In this document: positions 49,977 to 61,757 of the stretch, piece after piece
How positions within the stretch are numbered: position 1 is the first letter of the stretch
Layout of the letters: each line of letters opens with the position of its first letter
NCBI GenBank assembly: GCA_023376005.1
Contig: CM042157.1
Span: 56,067,287 to 56,131,286, forward strand
Direction: 5' to 3'
Length of the DNA stretch: 64,000 bases
Origin: Doryteuthis pealeii
Taxonomy: Eukaryota > Mollusca > Cephalopoda > Myopsida > Loliginidae
Notes under the pieces: generated by a model
The model's input: only the letters and a program-made list of their open reading frames with translations
Told to the model about the DNA's origin: nothing
Database searches by the model: none
Translations under genes and position numbers: made by a program

Positions 49977-51889
49977 CAAAATGTTGTTAAAGAATCTAGC
50001 TCACTTGAACATTTGTAATGAAAGTAAGAAAGTTTTAGTTTATGAACATATCATTTCATATAAAGGTACAATAACCTTTCCCCCTCCATTTAAGCAAAAT
50101 GGGGAAAATAAAATTCTTATAAAAAGAGGAATGAGTAGATATATTCAGAAAATTCATAAAGCGGAGAAAAGGGTTTTTATATATCTACAGAAAAATCTTT
50201 TTAATATATCAAAGGAAAATAAATCTGAAAAACACACTTGTAGGTAACTGATATTTCCTTAACAAGAAAAATGATTGATTTTTATTAAGATTATTAAGAT
50301 TTATTTTAGAAATGTTATATTAAATATCTTGCAATTACAAACATGTTTTCAAAGTTGCTTTTGTATTTTGAATATGTCCATAGAAATAATAGTCATGTTT
50401 AATGAAAAAAGAAACGGAGAATATGTACCTCACACATGTATACACAATTTTGATATATTTTTCTATTTATTTTGTTAGATTTGCTTTTACAGAGTTAAAG
50501 CCATAGCTATTCATCAGATCATTCACTTTTGAAAACTTATGACTTGCTTTAAAGATTGGCAAAATACTCTTTCTTATTTATTAAGGTAATCCAAAAAAAT
50601 ATTTGTTCAGTACATTTGCATTGATGATCAATTTGGATGAACGCATTATAGCTATAAGCATATGTTGCAATAAAAATGATTTCTGTGTTTGGTGTTTATT
50701 TTTCTATTTGTGATCTTAACAGAATAAATACTCCAAGGTTTGTATCACATTGATACTTATAAAAAAAATAATTTGTAGACCAGAAAAGATAACATATTTG
50801 AAAGAGGTAAAAAAAGATAGAACAGTGAAAGTATATATAAAAGATAATACAAGTTCAGCTATGTATTTAGTATGATAGCTGACTTTAAAATATATATCAG
50901 TCTTGCTTTTGGTAAAGTAATGAACTGATGGTAGAAATAATGGCATTGTAATAACTATTATTCATCCAGGATCAGTCTGCTAGCATTTGGCTTTTATTCA
51001 GTATATAATAAAATTGAAGTAGAATTTATTTTTTCATTTTATGATTGATAAGTTTTTCAACTACTATGTCTATCAGCCACCATTCTTGTTGAATTTTGAA
51101 TTGTTTCTACATATGCTGTTAAAGATTTGAGATCATATGAATAAGAATTGGTCAAGTTATTAGATTCTGAAATGATATTGATTTTTCTAAAACACCCTGT
51201 ACTTATTTTTGACTACTATAAATTTATATTTTTGGTTATATTACAGAGTTTCAATTCTGTGGAGCTGGGTGATAAATGAATACCTAATAACATCAATTTA
51301 GATTCTATAATGTTAACCAAAGATACCAAAATTTTTGTATTAGAAGAAAATTATTTTTTATAAAAAAATAAGTTTTAGGGTGTATAAAATTGTGTAGAAT
51401 TTTTTTTTTTTTTTGTTCACTTTAGTGATTGATAAGTAGTTTTTCAACTCCTATGACTATCATCTGCCTGTCTCACTGAATCAGTGGTCAGGAAGCTGTA
51501 ATTTGAAAATCCTATCTTTCTTTATTGATATTTCTTATTGCTTGTCATGCTCGGCTGATATTCTGTGTGCAAATAAAATCAGCTCTCCAGAAGTTCTCCA
51601 AGATGGCACTTTTTGTATCAAAGCTATTTATCTTTGGTTGTCAAGGTATTGAGAGATATAGATACATTCTTTACTGTTAAAGCTCTCGTAACTTTGTACA
51701 TTATTCCTAATATCAGAAAACTTACATCTCTCATAAAATATGTCTCCTTTTTCTCTCCCCACTTGTAAAATATGATCTTATTATATTCCATCTCTTCATA
51801 GAAATTCATCTTTTGTTTATGAAGATTTAAAATGTAACACAGTTCTTAGAATTTGCAATACTTGATTCTATATCACAGAAGTATTGAAT
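49977..51889. other. AT-rich non-coding stretch
   Basis: Mirrors about 31700-33590 and, to 51620, contig 1 from position 1. An 88-codon open frame at 49981 is lysine-rich, lacks motifs and is not preserved in the mirrored copies. No gene is supported. Confidence 0.45.
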
Positions 51890-52500
51890 TACTTCTTGAC
51901 TGGTGACAAAGGAGAAAGGCTTTTCATTCTGGTTTTCTTCCATTGTATGACAGTCCTATTGGCACGGCTTTAGAATATGCTGACTGCATCTCATGCAGAG
52001 AATTAAACCCCCTCACCCTACAAAAAATCGTGTCCTTGGTTTGATATTAAATGCATCTGATAATAAGGCTCCAATTCTGCAGATTTAGGGCATGTATATT
52101 ACACTTTCATTGCCATTACTCCCAGGTCCACTCTGATTCAGAGTGGCAGTACCTGTTAGGGTCCCATCTATGAATTTGTTTAAAAATGAATTGTATTTAA
52201 TATTAGTTAATTGAAACCATGTAACTATGTGCAAACAAATGAATATCATGAAATAGAAATAATTCCTTGAAATTATATGATTATTAGTATTAGACAGAAT
52301 ACTTAAAACTATACCACTGTAGGCAAATTATTCATATTAGATAAAAATACTTGATATAACTGTATACAAAAAACTGTTAAGAAATAATTACACAAAAAAT
52401 GTAAATATAGATGTACAATGAAGGCAATTCCCTAACCTCTAGGTATAAAATACCCCTATACGGTTTAACATGGTATTAAAATCAATCAATCAATCATTCT
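51890..52500 (-). repeat. VNTR-core element, representative copy
   Basis: On the minus strand: a head GATTGATTGATTTTAATACC, TATACCTAGAGGTTAGGG, a tandem core of about four ~45-base units (AATAATTTGC...AGTATT type), ATAGATGGGACCCTAACAGG, GTGGACCTGGGAGTAATGGC, then the end with GCAGTCAGCATATTCTAA and CATACAATGGAAG. Head and 3' module are shared by at least nine distinct loci here, while core length varies from one unit to about five. No open frame. The superfamily is unknown. The plan recalls bivalve 'pearl'/Helentron-like elements, which also carry tandem cores. Confidence 0.72.
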
Positions 52501-52962
52501 TATAAATCCCTTTTTCATTGTAGGCACTATCTTGTCCATAAATGACCTTTTCTGTTGAGCAAGACAGGAAAAACAATTGTTTAAACATTTACTGATGCTA
52601 ATTTTTCTAGTTTTGGAATTGTTCCTATGGCTTTTTAAAACTACATACTACAATTGATTGATTGCACAAGAAGTAAAGAATTAAGTAAACTTTAAAAAAA
52701 AAACACTTCTAAGATTTCTCTAACATTATTATGCTAGAAACTTTTCTATCAAACAAATAATTCTTGTAATTCTTGTAATAATTTCTTGAATTAAATACTT
52801 TTTGAAAGATTGAACCATTGAAGAAATTAACCATACTACCAATAGATCTGAATCATGGATTTCCTTGCCTCTCTCTCTCTTTCTCACCATCCATATCACT
52901 ATCAGCCATCACTTTTGCTAGGTTCTGTAGATAGCATCCAGTGTCTACACAGAGCTGGTTAA

Positions 52963-53002
52963 TGTAAGTTTTTGCTGGTCAATGTAAGTTTTTGCTGGTC
53001 AG
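52963..53002. repeat. 20-base direct duplication
   Basis: AATGTAAGTTTTTGCTGGTC occurs twice in tandem. The left arm (about 30565-30605) also has two units, so it is part of the real sequence and not an error. Confidence 0.8.
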
Positions 53003-53106
53003 CCAACACTGTTTTATCATGTGTTAGTGTTCATAGGAGAATGTCACTTATGAGTCCTTACTTCTCCAGGGTGTCTTGTTCATCTTACTTGAATGGTTTG
53101 TGTAAT

Positions 53107-53152
53107 GGAAGCAGTACCCTACAAAACTACTGTTTTGTAGGGTACTGCTTCC
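53107..53152. repeat. Perfect short palindrome (21-bp stem, 4-base loop)
   Basis: Arm 53107-53127 starts GGAAGCAGTACCCTAC, the loop is TACT, and arm 53132-53152 is the exact inverse. The mirrored site (about 30420-30465) keeps it with one or two errors. No flanking target duplication is evident. Confidence 0.85.
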
Positions 53153-53894
53153 AGGATTTGTTCAAAACAGTACATAGTATCTTTATGTAGTTCACATCTA
53201 GTTTTTTCTCCAAACCTTTTTTTAAAGTCCGAATAGTGCAGCCATACAGAAGTACTTACATGGCTACAATTTGGAAGAATTCCTGTTTTATTTTATCAAG
53301 GAAGCCAGATTTCAATAACTTATCAATAGAAGTCCATGATTTACCTGTGCAATTCAACTTGCTTAACATTTTCACTTCTACTTTTTTATCAAAATGATAA
53401 CAAATTTTGTACACTAATACATTCATATTGTATACAAATATTTGTGTGGGTGGATATGTGTGTGTGCACCAAATCAGCAAACTTTTTTTTTTTTTTTAAA
53501 GATAATGTGATCATAGCAAAACCAACGTAATTACAGTCTCACTACCTTGAAGCAATCTACTATTTTTGAAATATTTAGAGAATCCTCTGTTGTCTGTACT
53601 TTTAGTTATATATTAGTGAGATTGTTCTTTGTGGGGAAATAAAACAAACTCTTTGTATATCACATGCACAAAATAACCATCTCAGTAAGGTTAAACTTTG
53701 AATAATAGTGGTTTTGTTTTAAAAGGTTGTAGCTACTTTTTTTTTAATCTTATCTTTTTTTATTTCCATTGAAGATGAATTTTTTTAGTATTATGTTGAA
53801 AGTAGACAAGTTCATTGAAGGTCTAAAAATGCATCATTCTAAAATGTATTCCATGACCTAATAATCATATAAATTAACTATGTGAATACATATG
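53153..53894. other. AT-rich non-coding stretch
   Basis: Includes a T run at 53484-53497. Open frames here are short, with no conserved motif. Confidence 0.4.
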
Positions 53895-54150
53895 GGTCTG
53901 CCCTTAGTGTAATGGTTATCATAGTAGAAAATGGATTTGGCAACCTGAGTTCAAATCCTGGATAAAAACTGTCTGTATTTCACTTTGTGCTAATATCTTT
54001 GAGAAAGGCATGTTCTCTCTCCAGCTATGGATAAATAATATGACAGACTGGGTTCTGACCCTTGGTTAGGCAACCAGTCTAGGAGAAGGAAAACTGAATT
54101 CAAACCAGTTGTGCTCCACTTAAAAATTGACCTTGAGTCACAGGGATAGG
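53895..54150 (+). mobile_element. tRNA-derived SINE family 2, best-preserved copy
   Basis: The head has a box-A-like TAGTGTAATGGTTATC (53905-53920) and a box-B-like GAGTTCAAATCC (53947-53958), the usual spacing for a tRNA-derived Pol III promoter. The body has CTCTCCAGCTATGGATAAAT and CAGTCTAGGAGAAGGAAAAC, with the tail CCTTGAGTCACAGG. Several other loci carry the same body. Confidence 0.78.
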
Positions 54151-54869
54151 TAAATACATATAGACCTGCCTAGAAGAGTGAGTTTCAAGTATCAGGGTCA
54201 ATGAAGAAAAAGGTGGAATAAAAAGATTCTTCATCATATCATTCATAGAATTAGTAATTGTAGGTGTTTACCCAACCCATTCACCATGGGTAGGATGTGA
54301 TACAAGGTTACAAATATGAGGCATCCAGAAAAGATTGAACTTGCTTTTCAGCACTAATAGAATTGTGAAATTAACTTGCTAACCATTACACCATGATGGT
54401 ATGACCTAGAATTACTAATTGTATGTGCATGTTAATAACCTTAAAAATTATCCCAAAAAGATTGAAAACACTGGCTTCTGGGTTATTATGAACAACAACA
54501 AAACACAACAAAACTTTATAACTTTTTATAATCATTTGGAAATGACTTTATAGTTTTTTTCTGATAAGATTTTGAGAAAATACAAGCAAACTAGAGTTTT
54601 TTAGCAGTCATCTATAACAATCCATGTGTAAATTCACAACAAGACAAATGTTCTAGATGATATTTATTAATGTTTTATGTTCCTCTTAATGTTGGAGATA
54701 GCAAACTTATATTAAATATCAAGTTTAGCCACCCTATCTCACTCTTTTATCCTTTTTTTAAACCAATGTATCCTAAACTTATATATTTTGATAAATATTA
54801 AACAATATTCAAAATAGGATAAATATTGAATGAAATCAGTCAAAAAATAGTACATGAAGACATATGGTA

Positions 54870-55250
54870 TTTCTATAGAAGATGAGAAAGAGCCAACTTT
54901 TATCACATGCCATTAAGGACAAAAGAAAAGATTGGACTGCAAAGCTTTTTAACAAACTCAAGCATCTCCTCCAACCAAATAGGCTTTGCTTTTTCTCAGA
55001 TGAGAAAAATATCTGTCAGGATCAGATGGTTAACTCACAGAACAACCATTGGCTTACTCTGCCCCCACAGGATGTATTGATAGTAATGAAAACTAGACAT
55101 CCAGTTCACATCATAGTGTTTGGGGTGATCACTAGCAATGGTGATGTTATGCCTCCATTCATTTGCCCACATGGCCTCAGACTCAACACAGTGGCCTAAA
55201 GCCTTGCAGGAAATTCTGGAGGCTTTGGTTGAAGCCAATGACGATTTTTT
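54870..55250 (+). pseudogene. Internally deleted mariner-type transposase
   Basis: From an ATG at 54882 the frame reads RKSQLLSHAIKDKRKDW, CFFSDEKNICQDQMVN, WLTLPPQDVLIVMKTRHP, VHIIVFGVITSNGDVMPPFI and CPHGLRLN, up to a stop at 55199. SDEK and the VFG/MPPF blocks are typical of the first half of a mariner-type catalytic domain. Just after the stop, another frame gives LQEILEALVEANDDF, which looks like the C-terminal end of the same protein. The block with the second and third catalytic acidic residues is missing between them. It cannot transpose by itself. No inverted termini were found. Confidence 0.72.
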
Positions 55251-55375
55251 AAATAAATTTAATCTATAATATTTCAAGATATTTTCATGTAATTTTGGTA
55301 AATATCTCTGATAAAGTGAGATGTCAGTGTTATTTTCATTTTTACATAATTTAGACAATATACATCATACCTGTA

Positions 55376-55406
<31 letters not shown>

Positions 55407-56060
55407 CTTGTATAGAAGATAATAAGAAAGTTCTGCAGACCTGTATTAATTCTGCTAATAGTGTTGAATCATATCCTTTAGGAATGCTCAATCAGTGGTC
55501 GATGTTTCTGCTTGATGTTTCATAAACTTTTCTTTTTCTATATCATCCCACTTGAATTAGCCCGAAAACTTTTCCTGTCCATTGTTTTGCTCTTCTAATT
55601 TCCTGTTGGATGTCACTCAGCCATGCACTCAATGCCAATATTCTATAGCAATATGCAGTAATGTTTCTCAAGGAAATATTGCATTTGCATTGAGTTGCGG
55701 AAAATATCTATTGTTACTTCCCAGACAGATATTAGACAAGTTTTTTTGGTTTGATTTTTGACAATCTCAGCTGGGTTTTTTTTTTATGTGTCCATGCCTT
55801 GTAAATATTATGGTATGGTGTATATATGTAATTCTATTGAGACACAAGTTTCTTTGTATCAATGTCCATATATTATAAATTCTTAGAAAAGTTCTCCTTA
55901 CTATTGATATTAATAAGAAAGATTTTAAATTGATGTATAGCCTATTTATAACCAATCAACAATGGATATATCAAAGCTTATATTGTGTTATCTTTAAGTA
56001 TAGCCTTCTTATACACATGCAGATATATACAGAGAGGTTGTCAAGCTTCATTATCCTGTT
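55251..56060. other. Non-coding, with TA microsatellite and an unassigned repeat-like block
   Basis: A (TA)n run lies at 55380-55407. A block at about 55430-55720 is less AT-rich and looks repeat-like, but I cannot name it. Confidence 0.4.
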
Positions 56061-56370
56061 GGTAGGGCACAGAATATTCTGACTGTATCTCCTTAGAATT
56101 TGGAATGAGGGATTCTATATCACAGAACTATTGTATCACTTGACTGATGACAAAAGAGAAAGGTTTTCATTCTGGCTTTCTTCCATTGTACGACAATCCA
56201 CTTGGCAGGGCTTAGAATACACTGACTGTATCCCCTGCAGAGGAGTAAAATACCCCCCCCCCCAAAAAAAAAAAAAAAAAAAAAAACGGTGTGTCAGTAT
56301 GACATTAAACTACATCTGTTAATGAGGATCTAGTTGCCATTACTCCCAGGTCCACTGTTATTGTTTAGTT
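56060..56370 (-). repeat. VNTR-core element 3' part
   Basis: Minus strand: CCTGGGAGTAATGGCAACTA, a long C/A run (56254-56285), then the GGATACAGTCAGTGTATTCT and GTCGTACAATGGAAGAAAGC end. Head and core are absent or too worn to see. Confidence 0.65.
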
Positions 56371-57149
56371 AATGTTTTAAATTTTACTAATTTCTTTATT
56401 ACTAGCAGGACCTGTGGATATACCACAGTATGATAATTTAATTATTACAACATTTGATATGTTCATTTCAAGAGCTATTGCAATTAGTTTAATATGTAAA
56501 AAGTATAATAATCTTGATTTAATTCTCTCACTCTTTTTTTTTCTTTCCTTTTCATGTTTTCATTGAAACAGAGTAGCGTCATCACTTCTGTGCACTCACC
56601 CTCTCTCTATATTCTTTCCTCTACATTCTTTCTTTCTTATTATATTTTTCTCTTCCATTTCTTTCTTTATAATAAAAACTGAATGGTCCATTATTTAGCT
56701 GAGGTGACAACACTTATAAGAAATAAGAATTCAGTGGATAAGCAACACCAGATAATCAGGATTTACACTTTTGCATTCCATCATGGACAATTTGGACGGT
56801 CTCATTTTTATCCAGAGGGTGTTGCAAGATGATAACCATTGTACATATGAGGAATATATATTGATATATAGATTTGGGCATATTTTTGAAGGACATTAAT
56901 ATCACATCTTAACCTTTTGTTAATTTAGTTATGAGATTTTTTTTTCCTTAACAGATTTTTATCAGTTATTTTGAAATGTTGATACATCAACCGTATTAGT
57001 AATGTGTATAATTGTGAACATACATTTCTGTATTTGTGCAAATATATTTCAATGTTCTTTCGGTCAATTTTAGTAAATTGCAGCTTAGGTTTGTCGTAAC
57101 TGACATCATTTAATACTAATTTTGAATGAACTTATCTTTTTTCCTTCTG
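56371..57149. other. AT-rich non-coding stretch
   Basis: A T/C-rich run near 56530-56660. No gene or named repeat. Confidence 0.4.
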
Positions 57150-57815
57150 TAATCAAATTGGCAGATAACCCTATTTGTTGGACTTTGAATCTGCTGATTG
57201 TATCCCCTGCAGGGGGAGTAAGACCCCACCTCAAATTGGTGTCCTTGGTATGTGCTAGGATCACCTTAACAAAAGATCCAGAGTTGCTTCCTTGGGTCAG
57301 TAAAGTCAGGGTGACCTCCCATTTTTAATGGAAAAAAGTCAGTTTGAAGAAGAAAGACCACCATGACACATGGGAGATGACCAATTTATTTGGTCCCATA
57401 CAATTTGAATTTTAAATGTTGGTTTTGGTAGAAGTGATTAGCTCTGCTCTACATTAAATAAAATCATTATTTGTTCAACATACAAATCCATCTTTCATTA
57501 TTATTTTGTATGTTAAAGACATAAGAATATGACTCTAAACTACATCTGATGGTGAGGCTCCAGTTCTGGGGAGTGTGGAGAACCTCTTCATTAACATTAT
57601 TCCCAAGTCTGTTCTAACCTGGAGTGGTAGTATCTTTTAGGGTCCCATCTATGAGTCAAATAGATCTGTTTAACAATTGTTCATATTTGATATAACTGTG
57701 TGAAAAAAATATTAAGAAACAATTAAACAAAAAATGTAAATATGAGCAAACACTAACCTCTAGGCATAAAATAATCTTAGACAAGTTGACATGCTGTTAA
57801 AATCAATCAATCAAT
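57150..57815 (-). repeat. VNTR-core element with an internal extra segment
   Basis: Minus strand head TTGATTGATTGATTTTAACA, GCCTAGAGGTTAGTG, one core unit, GACCCTAAAAGATACTACCA, then the 3' module. The usual end sequence (GGGGATACAATCAGC) appears only after about 200 bases of additional AT-rich DNA. Confidence 0.65.
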
Positions 57816-57899
57816 CATTAAAATGACAGGGTCAGTGTGATCTGCTACCTACTCCTCTGTAGACATTAGAGTGAAGAATAGTTATATATATTTACCAAA

Positions 57900-58168
57900 C
57901 ATGCCATACAACCAGGATGTGACACAAGGTCAATTTCTTAAGCAGACTTTAATAGGTTTGAATTCAGAGTTTTCCTTCTCCTAGACTGGTTACCTAGCCA
58001 AAGTTAAAGATCCCAGTCTGTCCTACTATTTACCCATGGCTGGAGGGAGAGTAGTTGGATACATACTTTTCCCAAGGGTATTAGTGCTATGTGAAATGCA
58101 AACAGCCTTGTCCAGGATTTGAACTCAGGTCCTATGACTAACCATTACACCACGTGCCTCCTCAATGA
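57900..58168 (-). mobile_element. tRNA-derived SINE family 2
   Basis: Minus strand: GAGGCACGTGGTGTAATGGT head, GAGTTCAAATCCTGGACAAG, GCTGTTTGCATTTCACATAG, CTCTCCCTCCAGCCATGGGT, and the CAGTCTAGGAGAAGGAAAAC tail. A box-A-like and a box-B-like motif are both kept. Confidence 0.75.
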
Positions 58169-58378
58169 AGAATAGTTATATGATCCTTTCCAGCAATTGT
58201 TGACTATTTCCCTCATTGGTCAGGTTATCTAATGTTTATCCACATTGCTGGATCCAATACACTTCTATTTCATTCATGTTGGCCTGAATTGCTTGACAAT
58301 TTTTGATCTTCCTGTTGTATATCCACATTGATGTTGTATATCATACATCGGGTATATAATCGTGAGAGGAAACTCTGG

Positions 58379-58437
58379 TGATAGAGAGAAAGAGAAAGAG
58401 ACAGACAGAGAGACACAGAGAGAGACACACACACATT
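58379..58437. repeat. GA/CA-rich microsatellite
   Basis: Imperfect (GA)n passing to (CA)n. Confidence 0.8.
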
Positions 58438-58439
58438 AC

Positions 58440-58829
58440 AGAGTTGAGTCTTACTTATTACTTCATTTCTTCTTTACTGCTTCTGCTAACTTGTCTGACC
58501 AACATCTTGTTGTCTAGTCTTCTAACTACTTCTTCTAAGGGCTAACTCTTTTAGTCATGCAATTAACTAAACCAAAAGACATTTTTTCCCTTGATCAAGA
58601 TTTATCTAACCCATTCTTATTCACCTCGCGGGTGAGAATCAACCTCACAGTAGCACGTCTAGTCTGCGTCAATCTCAGGTTGAAACTAAAATCTAAACTA
58701 ACTAAATTATGTGACACGTGAGATTTGCGCCTCTGGGGTCAGGGAGTTATAACCGTCCTGGTAGTTTTCCATTCCCTGATCTGAAAACCAATGGCCCCTT
58801 ATTCAGCTACAGGGTTTGTCAACAATTCA
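58440..58829 (-). other. Probable 3' part of the adjoining LINE fragment
   Basis: This block abuts the LINE coding remnant and is more GC-rich than its surroundings. Its minus strand gives short coding-like bits, with frequent stops. The mirror is about 24910-25290. The boundary is uncertain. Confidence 0.35.
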
Positions 58830-59240
58830 TGATAGCATGAAATGTAACATTCCCATCATTGTGAAGATCTTCTAAGTGGCCTTTTTCAGTTTCTTAGACA
58901 CCACTTGACAACTGCACAAGTTCACCTGTTGTTTGTTAAACTTGTGACATGTCTGGCCCAGTAGAACTTCTTCTGTTGGTGCTCCACAATCACGTCCTCT
59001 GCTCAGCCCCAAATTACTTCAATCCAGATGTGCTTATGCAATGATATTCCCAGCATGGATTTTTCCATAGCTCTCTTTGTTATAACCAATCTCTGTTCTT
59101 CCTTTTTCATTTTGGCCAATAACATTGCAGGCAAAACAGTTCTATTGAAGAGATTGGTATCTGGGGTATTGTCTAGTTGTACCTTAAGTACATCTTTTCT
59201 CATGGTAAATGCCTTCCTCTCTGATCTTAATACAGAGTAA
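58830..59240 (-). pseudogene. RTE-type LINE ORF2 C-terminal fragment
   Basis: Minus strand: MRKDVLKVQLDNTPDTNLFN, VLPAMLLA, KEEQRLVITKRAMEKSMLGI, SLHKHIWIEV, a stop, then in another frame DVIVEHQQKKFYWARHV and LTNNR. The string VLPA...R.MERSMLGI.L.D.IRN...WAGHVAR is the hallmark C-terminal region of RTE-like LINE reverse transcriptases. The usual Thr/Trp-rich SETWALTK block before KEEQRL is missing here, so there is an internal deletion as well as 5' truncation. Inactive. Confidence 0.68.
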
Positions 59241-59439
59241 GTTGACTATACTTAAGGTATATATGACATGGCTGATAGGGTCAGATGGTGAGAGAGAGTC
59301 AAAGGAATCTGTGCTGTCGGCATGCCTTGATGATGTTACATTTATAAAAGTTAATTTTTATGCTAATCACTTTTTGCATATAAAAATTTATATAATTAAA
59401 ATTTTTTTTTTTCTTGTACTTTTCTCATAGCTCATTTTT

Positions 59440-59461
59440 AATCTCTCTCTCTCTCTCTCAC
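59440..59461. repeat. TC microsatellite upstream of the exon
   Basis: (TC)n about 60 bases before the acceptor at 59521. Confidence 0.85.
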
Positions 59462-59522
59462 ATTTTTCATTGCTTCTTTCATTTTACCTTTCTAATATTG
59501 ATATTTTTTGTGTGTGTTTTAG

Positions 59523-59757
59523 GATATGAAGCGAATCACCCTCTCCGGAGAAGTGTTACGTGATGAAGAAGAACCTGTTGCTTCTGACATATCATTGCCT
59601 GGTGTCAGAAGTGTAGCCACACCTGATAGGAAAGCTGATAGGTCCTCTTCTTCATCCTCTGACAAAATGGAAAATCATCAAGTTGAACAGAAGAATAGTA
59701 ATACTAATGAAAATCATAATGAAACACCACCATCAAAAGAAGAGGAGAACCGTGCTG
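59523..59757 (+). CDS. Coding exon (upstream of two) of a BNIP2/caytaxin-like gene
   Basis: An acceptor (T-rich tract then AG at 59521-59522) precedes the exon and a consensus donor GTAAGT follows at 59758. The first ATG is at 59526, three bases into the exon. Reading on gives 77 codons plus one base (phase 1) with no stop. The peptide begins MKRITLSGEVLRDEEEP and becomes low-complexity: a serine run (RSSSSSSD), then Asn/Glu/His-rich text ending EEENRA. No fold or membrane segment is visible, so this looks like a disordered N-terminal region. The phase matches the exon at 63198. The ATG may be the real start or an internal Met, because the exon has an upstream acceptor and at least one more 5' exon must exist. 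The family call rests on the next exon. A frameshifted mirror copy of this exon is at 23961-24189. Confidence 0.72.
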
Positions 59758-59924
59758 GTAAGTTGACAGTAAAATAAAAATTTTAAAAAAAAAAACAAGA
59801 TATCCAACTCTATCAAAATACCAACTTTTTTTTAAGAATATTTTCCTATTTTCATTTATTAATTCATTTGAAAGTAAACAAGCAATGCAAAAAAGTTTAT
59901 ACAATTCCATAAAGTCCTGATAAT

Positions 59925-60300
59925 AGTTGGAAGCCCTATCGGTAAAGCCCTATCGAAATAGCCCTATCGGTAAAGCTTAAAATATGTTGCTAAATTGCAT
60001 CTGATTTTGAAGCTTCAGTTCTGGAGATCTAGCGAGTGTGGAGTGCACCTTCCTTCACATTACTCCCAGGTCCACTCTGACTTGGAGTGGTAGTACCTGT
60101 TAAGGTCCCATATATGCATTATATATATCTGTTTAAAAATTATCCATATTTGATAGAAACATGTACAAAAAGAAAAACCATAAGAAATTACACAATGAAT
60201 GAACGTGATTCCCTAACCCCAAGGCATAAAATAACCATGGATGGGTTGACATTAATCAAGTGAATTACAAACATTATTGAATCTAGAATCATTCACTAAA
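59925..60300 (-). repeat. VNTR-core element in the intron
   Basis: Minus strand: GCCTTGGGGTTAGGGAATCA, one core unit, GACCTTAACAGGTACTACCA, GTGGACCTGGGAGTAATGTG, TCCAGAACTGAAGC, followed by a short GGGCTTTACCGATAGGGC tandem at 59935-59975. Confidence 0.7.
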
Positions 60301-60839
60301 ATTAATGTTAGTTTAGCCACTAACCAAACACTAAATTTATCACAAATGTTTTTTATTGCTTTTCATTATAAATGATATTCATATACAAAGTATCAAAAAT
60401 TTTTATAACATTAGAAAGTTCTTAAATTGACAGAAAACAAATTCTTAATTAAGAAAGAGGCACATTTGAATTGATGGTTATTTTTTGTAAGAAATGGAAT
60501 TTTTGAGCTGAGTTTAAATCCTGGATGGGGTTGTTTGTGTTTCATTTCACACTAATGCCTAAAAGCTCTAAATGCAGATAATAGTATATAGTAGAAGTAA
60601 ATATTTGATCATGTTGTTAAGAACTGACATAAATGTTGATTCATTCAGGTTTATGATGTTGGTAATTGGAAATAATATGTACAACACAGGGTTCTAGATA
60701 AACTTGTTCCTGGAGCTGTACTGAAAAACAATTTTAGATTCACCTGAAATTAAAGTGTTTTTTTTTTAGTTTTTTTTTTTATTACTTTGTCTATAGTCAT
60801 TAGTAGCATAATAAAAACAGCATTAAAACATTTAAAGGA

Positions 60840-61030
60840 AAGAGAATGTGTTGTAGCTAATGTGCCACACTGCAATAGCATAGTGAGTTTGAACTTCAGT
60901 TGTACTATTACGTTCTCTTTCAAACTAATACTCTTAAGGAAGGTATGAAGCCCCTCATCCCTCCAGCTATGGTTTAAGTAGTACCACTACTCTTCTTCTA
61001 CAAGGGTGGCTTTGGCATTAAATAATCCAT
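60840..61030 (+). mobile_element. Degenerate SINE family 2
   Basis: TGTTGTAGCTAATGTGCCAC ... GTGAGTTTGAACTTCAG ... CCCCTCATCCCTCCAGCTAT resembles the family 2 head and body with heavy drift. Confidence 0.45.
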
Positions 61031-61192
61031 TAAGGTTGATATGCCATTAAACAAAGAAACCAAACCGAAAACGCTTAGTAAATAAATAATGTTAATTTTC
61101 TATGTAGTTTTGAAATTGTTTCTGTGCTCTTTCACAGATTTGGATGAATTTTAAAAAATACAAATTATCCCAAAATGTTTTTAAAAATTATT

Positions 61193-61200
<8 letters not shown>

Positions 61201-61227
<27 letters not shown>
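61201..61227. repeat. Poly-A run
   Basis: About 27 A after a TTTGATTT context. The mirror in the left arm (22488-22507) is interrupted and of different length. Confidence 0.85.
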
Positions 61228-61230
<3 letters not shown>

Positions 61231-61499
61231 TTTACTGTCTTATGGGTCTCAGTGTCCCCAATGAATATTCTAGTGTCCTTGGGACAACAGAACACTGTTA
61301 ATCTTAAGCCCTGGTTCAACATAAATTTTATCTATTTATAATGCTTGTCATGCTTGAAACTAAGAAACACCACAATAAAGCATAAGAAGGGAAATAACTT
61401 ATACTTGTATTGACAAGTTATTTCAATCCTTACTATTTTAGAAGTATGTTTATCTTATTTAACTTTGATATTAAATTGAGTGAATTGAATTATGGGCTA

Positions 61500-61757
61500 T
61501 CCTCAGTAAGAAAGTAAAGTCGTCAGGGCGGCCTAATGTCGGTATCAGCCAATCAGCGAGGGAGTCTATCCCCTTTTCACTAGCGCTAGACCAAGGAGAT
61601 TGTTTTTGCATCTGAGGTGGAGCGCCACACCTACCATCAGCTCCTTACTTTACTGTACAGATCCCTGTGCTACTCATAACACTAAGTTGGCGAGGACCGG
61701 TATCGAACTAGGAACCTTGTGATTTCTATCCGAACGCTCTACCGACTGAGCTAGCCC
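61500..61757 (-). mobile_element. tRNA-derived SINE, family 1
   Basis: Minus strand head CGGGCTAGCTCAGTCGGTAG has a full box A (TAGCTCAGTCGG). A box-B-like GTTCGATACC follows at about 61700, then GGAGCGCCACACC...CAATCTCCTTGGTCTAGCGC and GGCTGATACCGACATTAGGC. It lies within the BNIP2/caytaxin-like intron, antisense to the gene, and coincides with the end of the palindrome arm. Confidence 0.85.

Noticed and set aside
1..51620. Three copies as a genuine recent segmental duplication
   Set aside because: Differences are private, indel-dominated and evenly spread, and I see no private transposon insertion; artefact is more likely, though read data are needed to be certain.
55035..55358. 107-codon open frame, minus strand
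   Set aside because: Lies antisense to the mariner fragment, whose plus-strand motifs are recognisable.
58379..58437. Telomere-like repeat
   Set aside because: Pattern is GA/CA dinucleotide, not TTAGGG.
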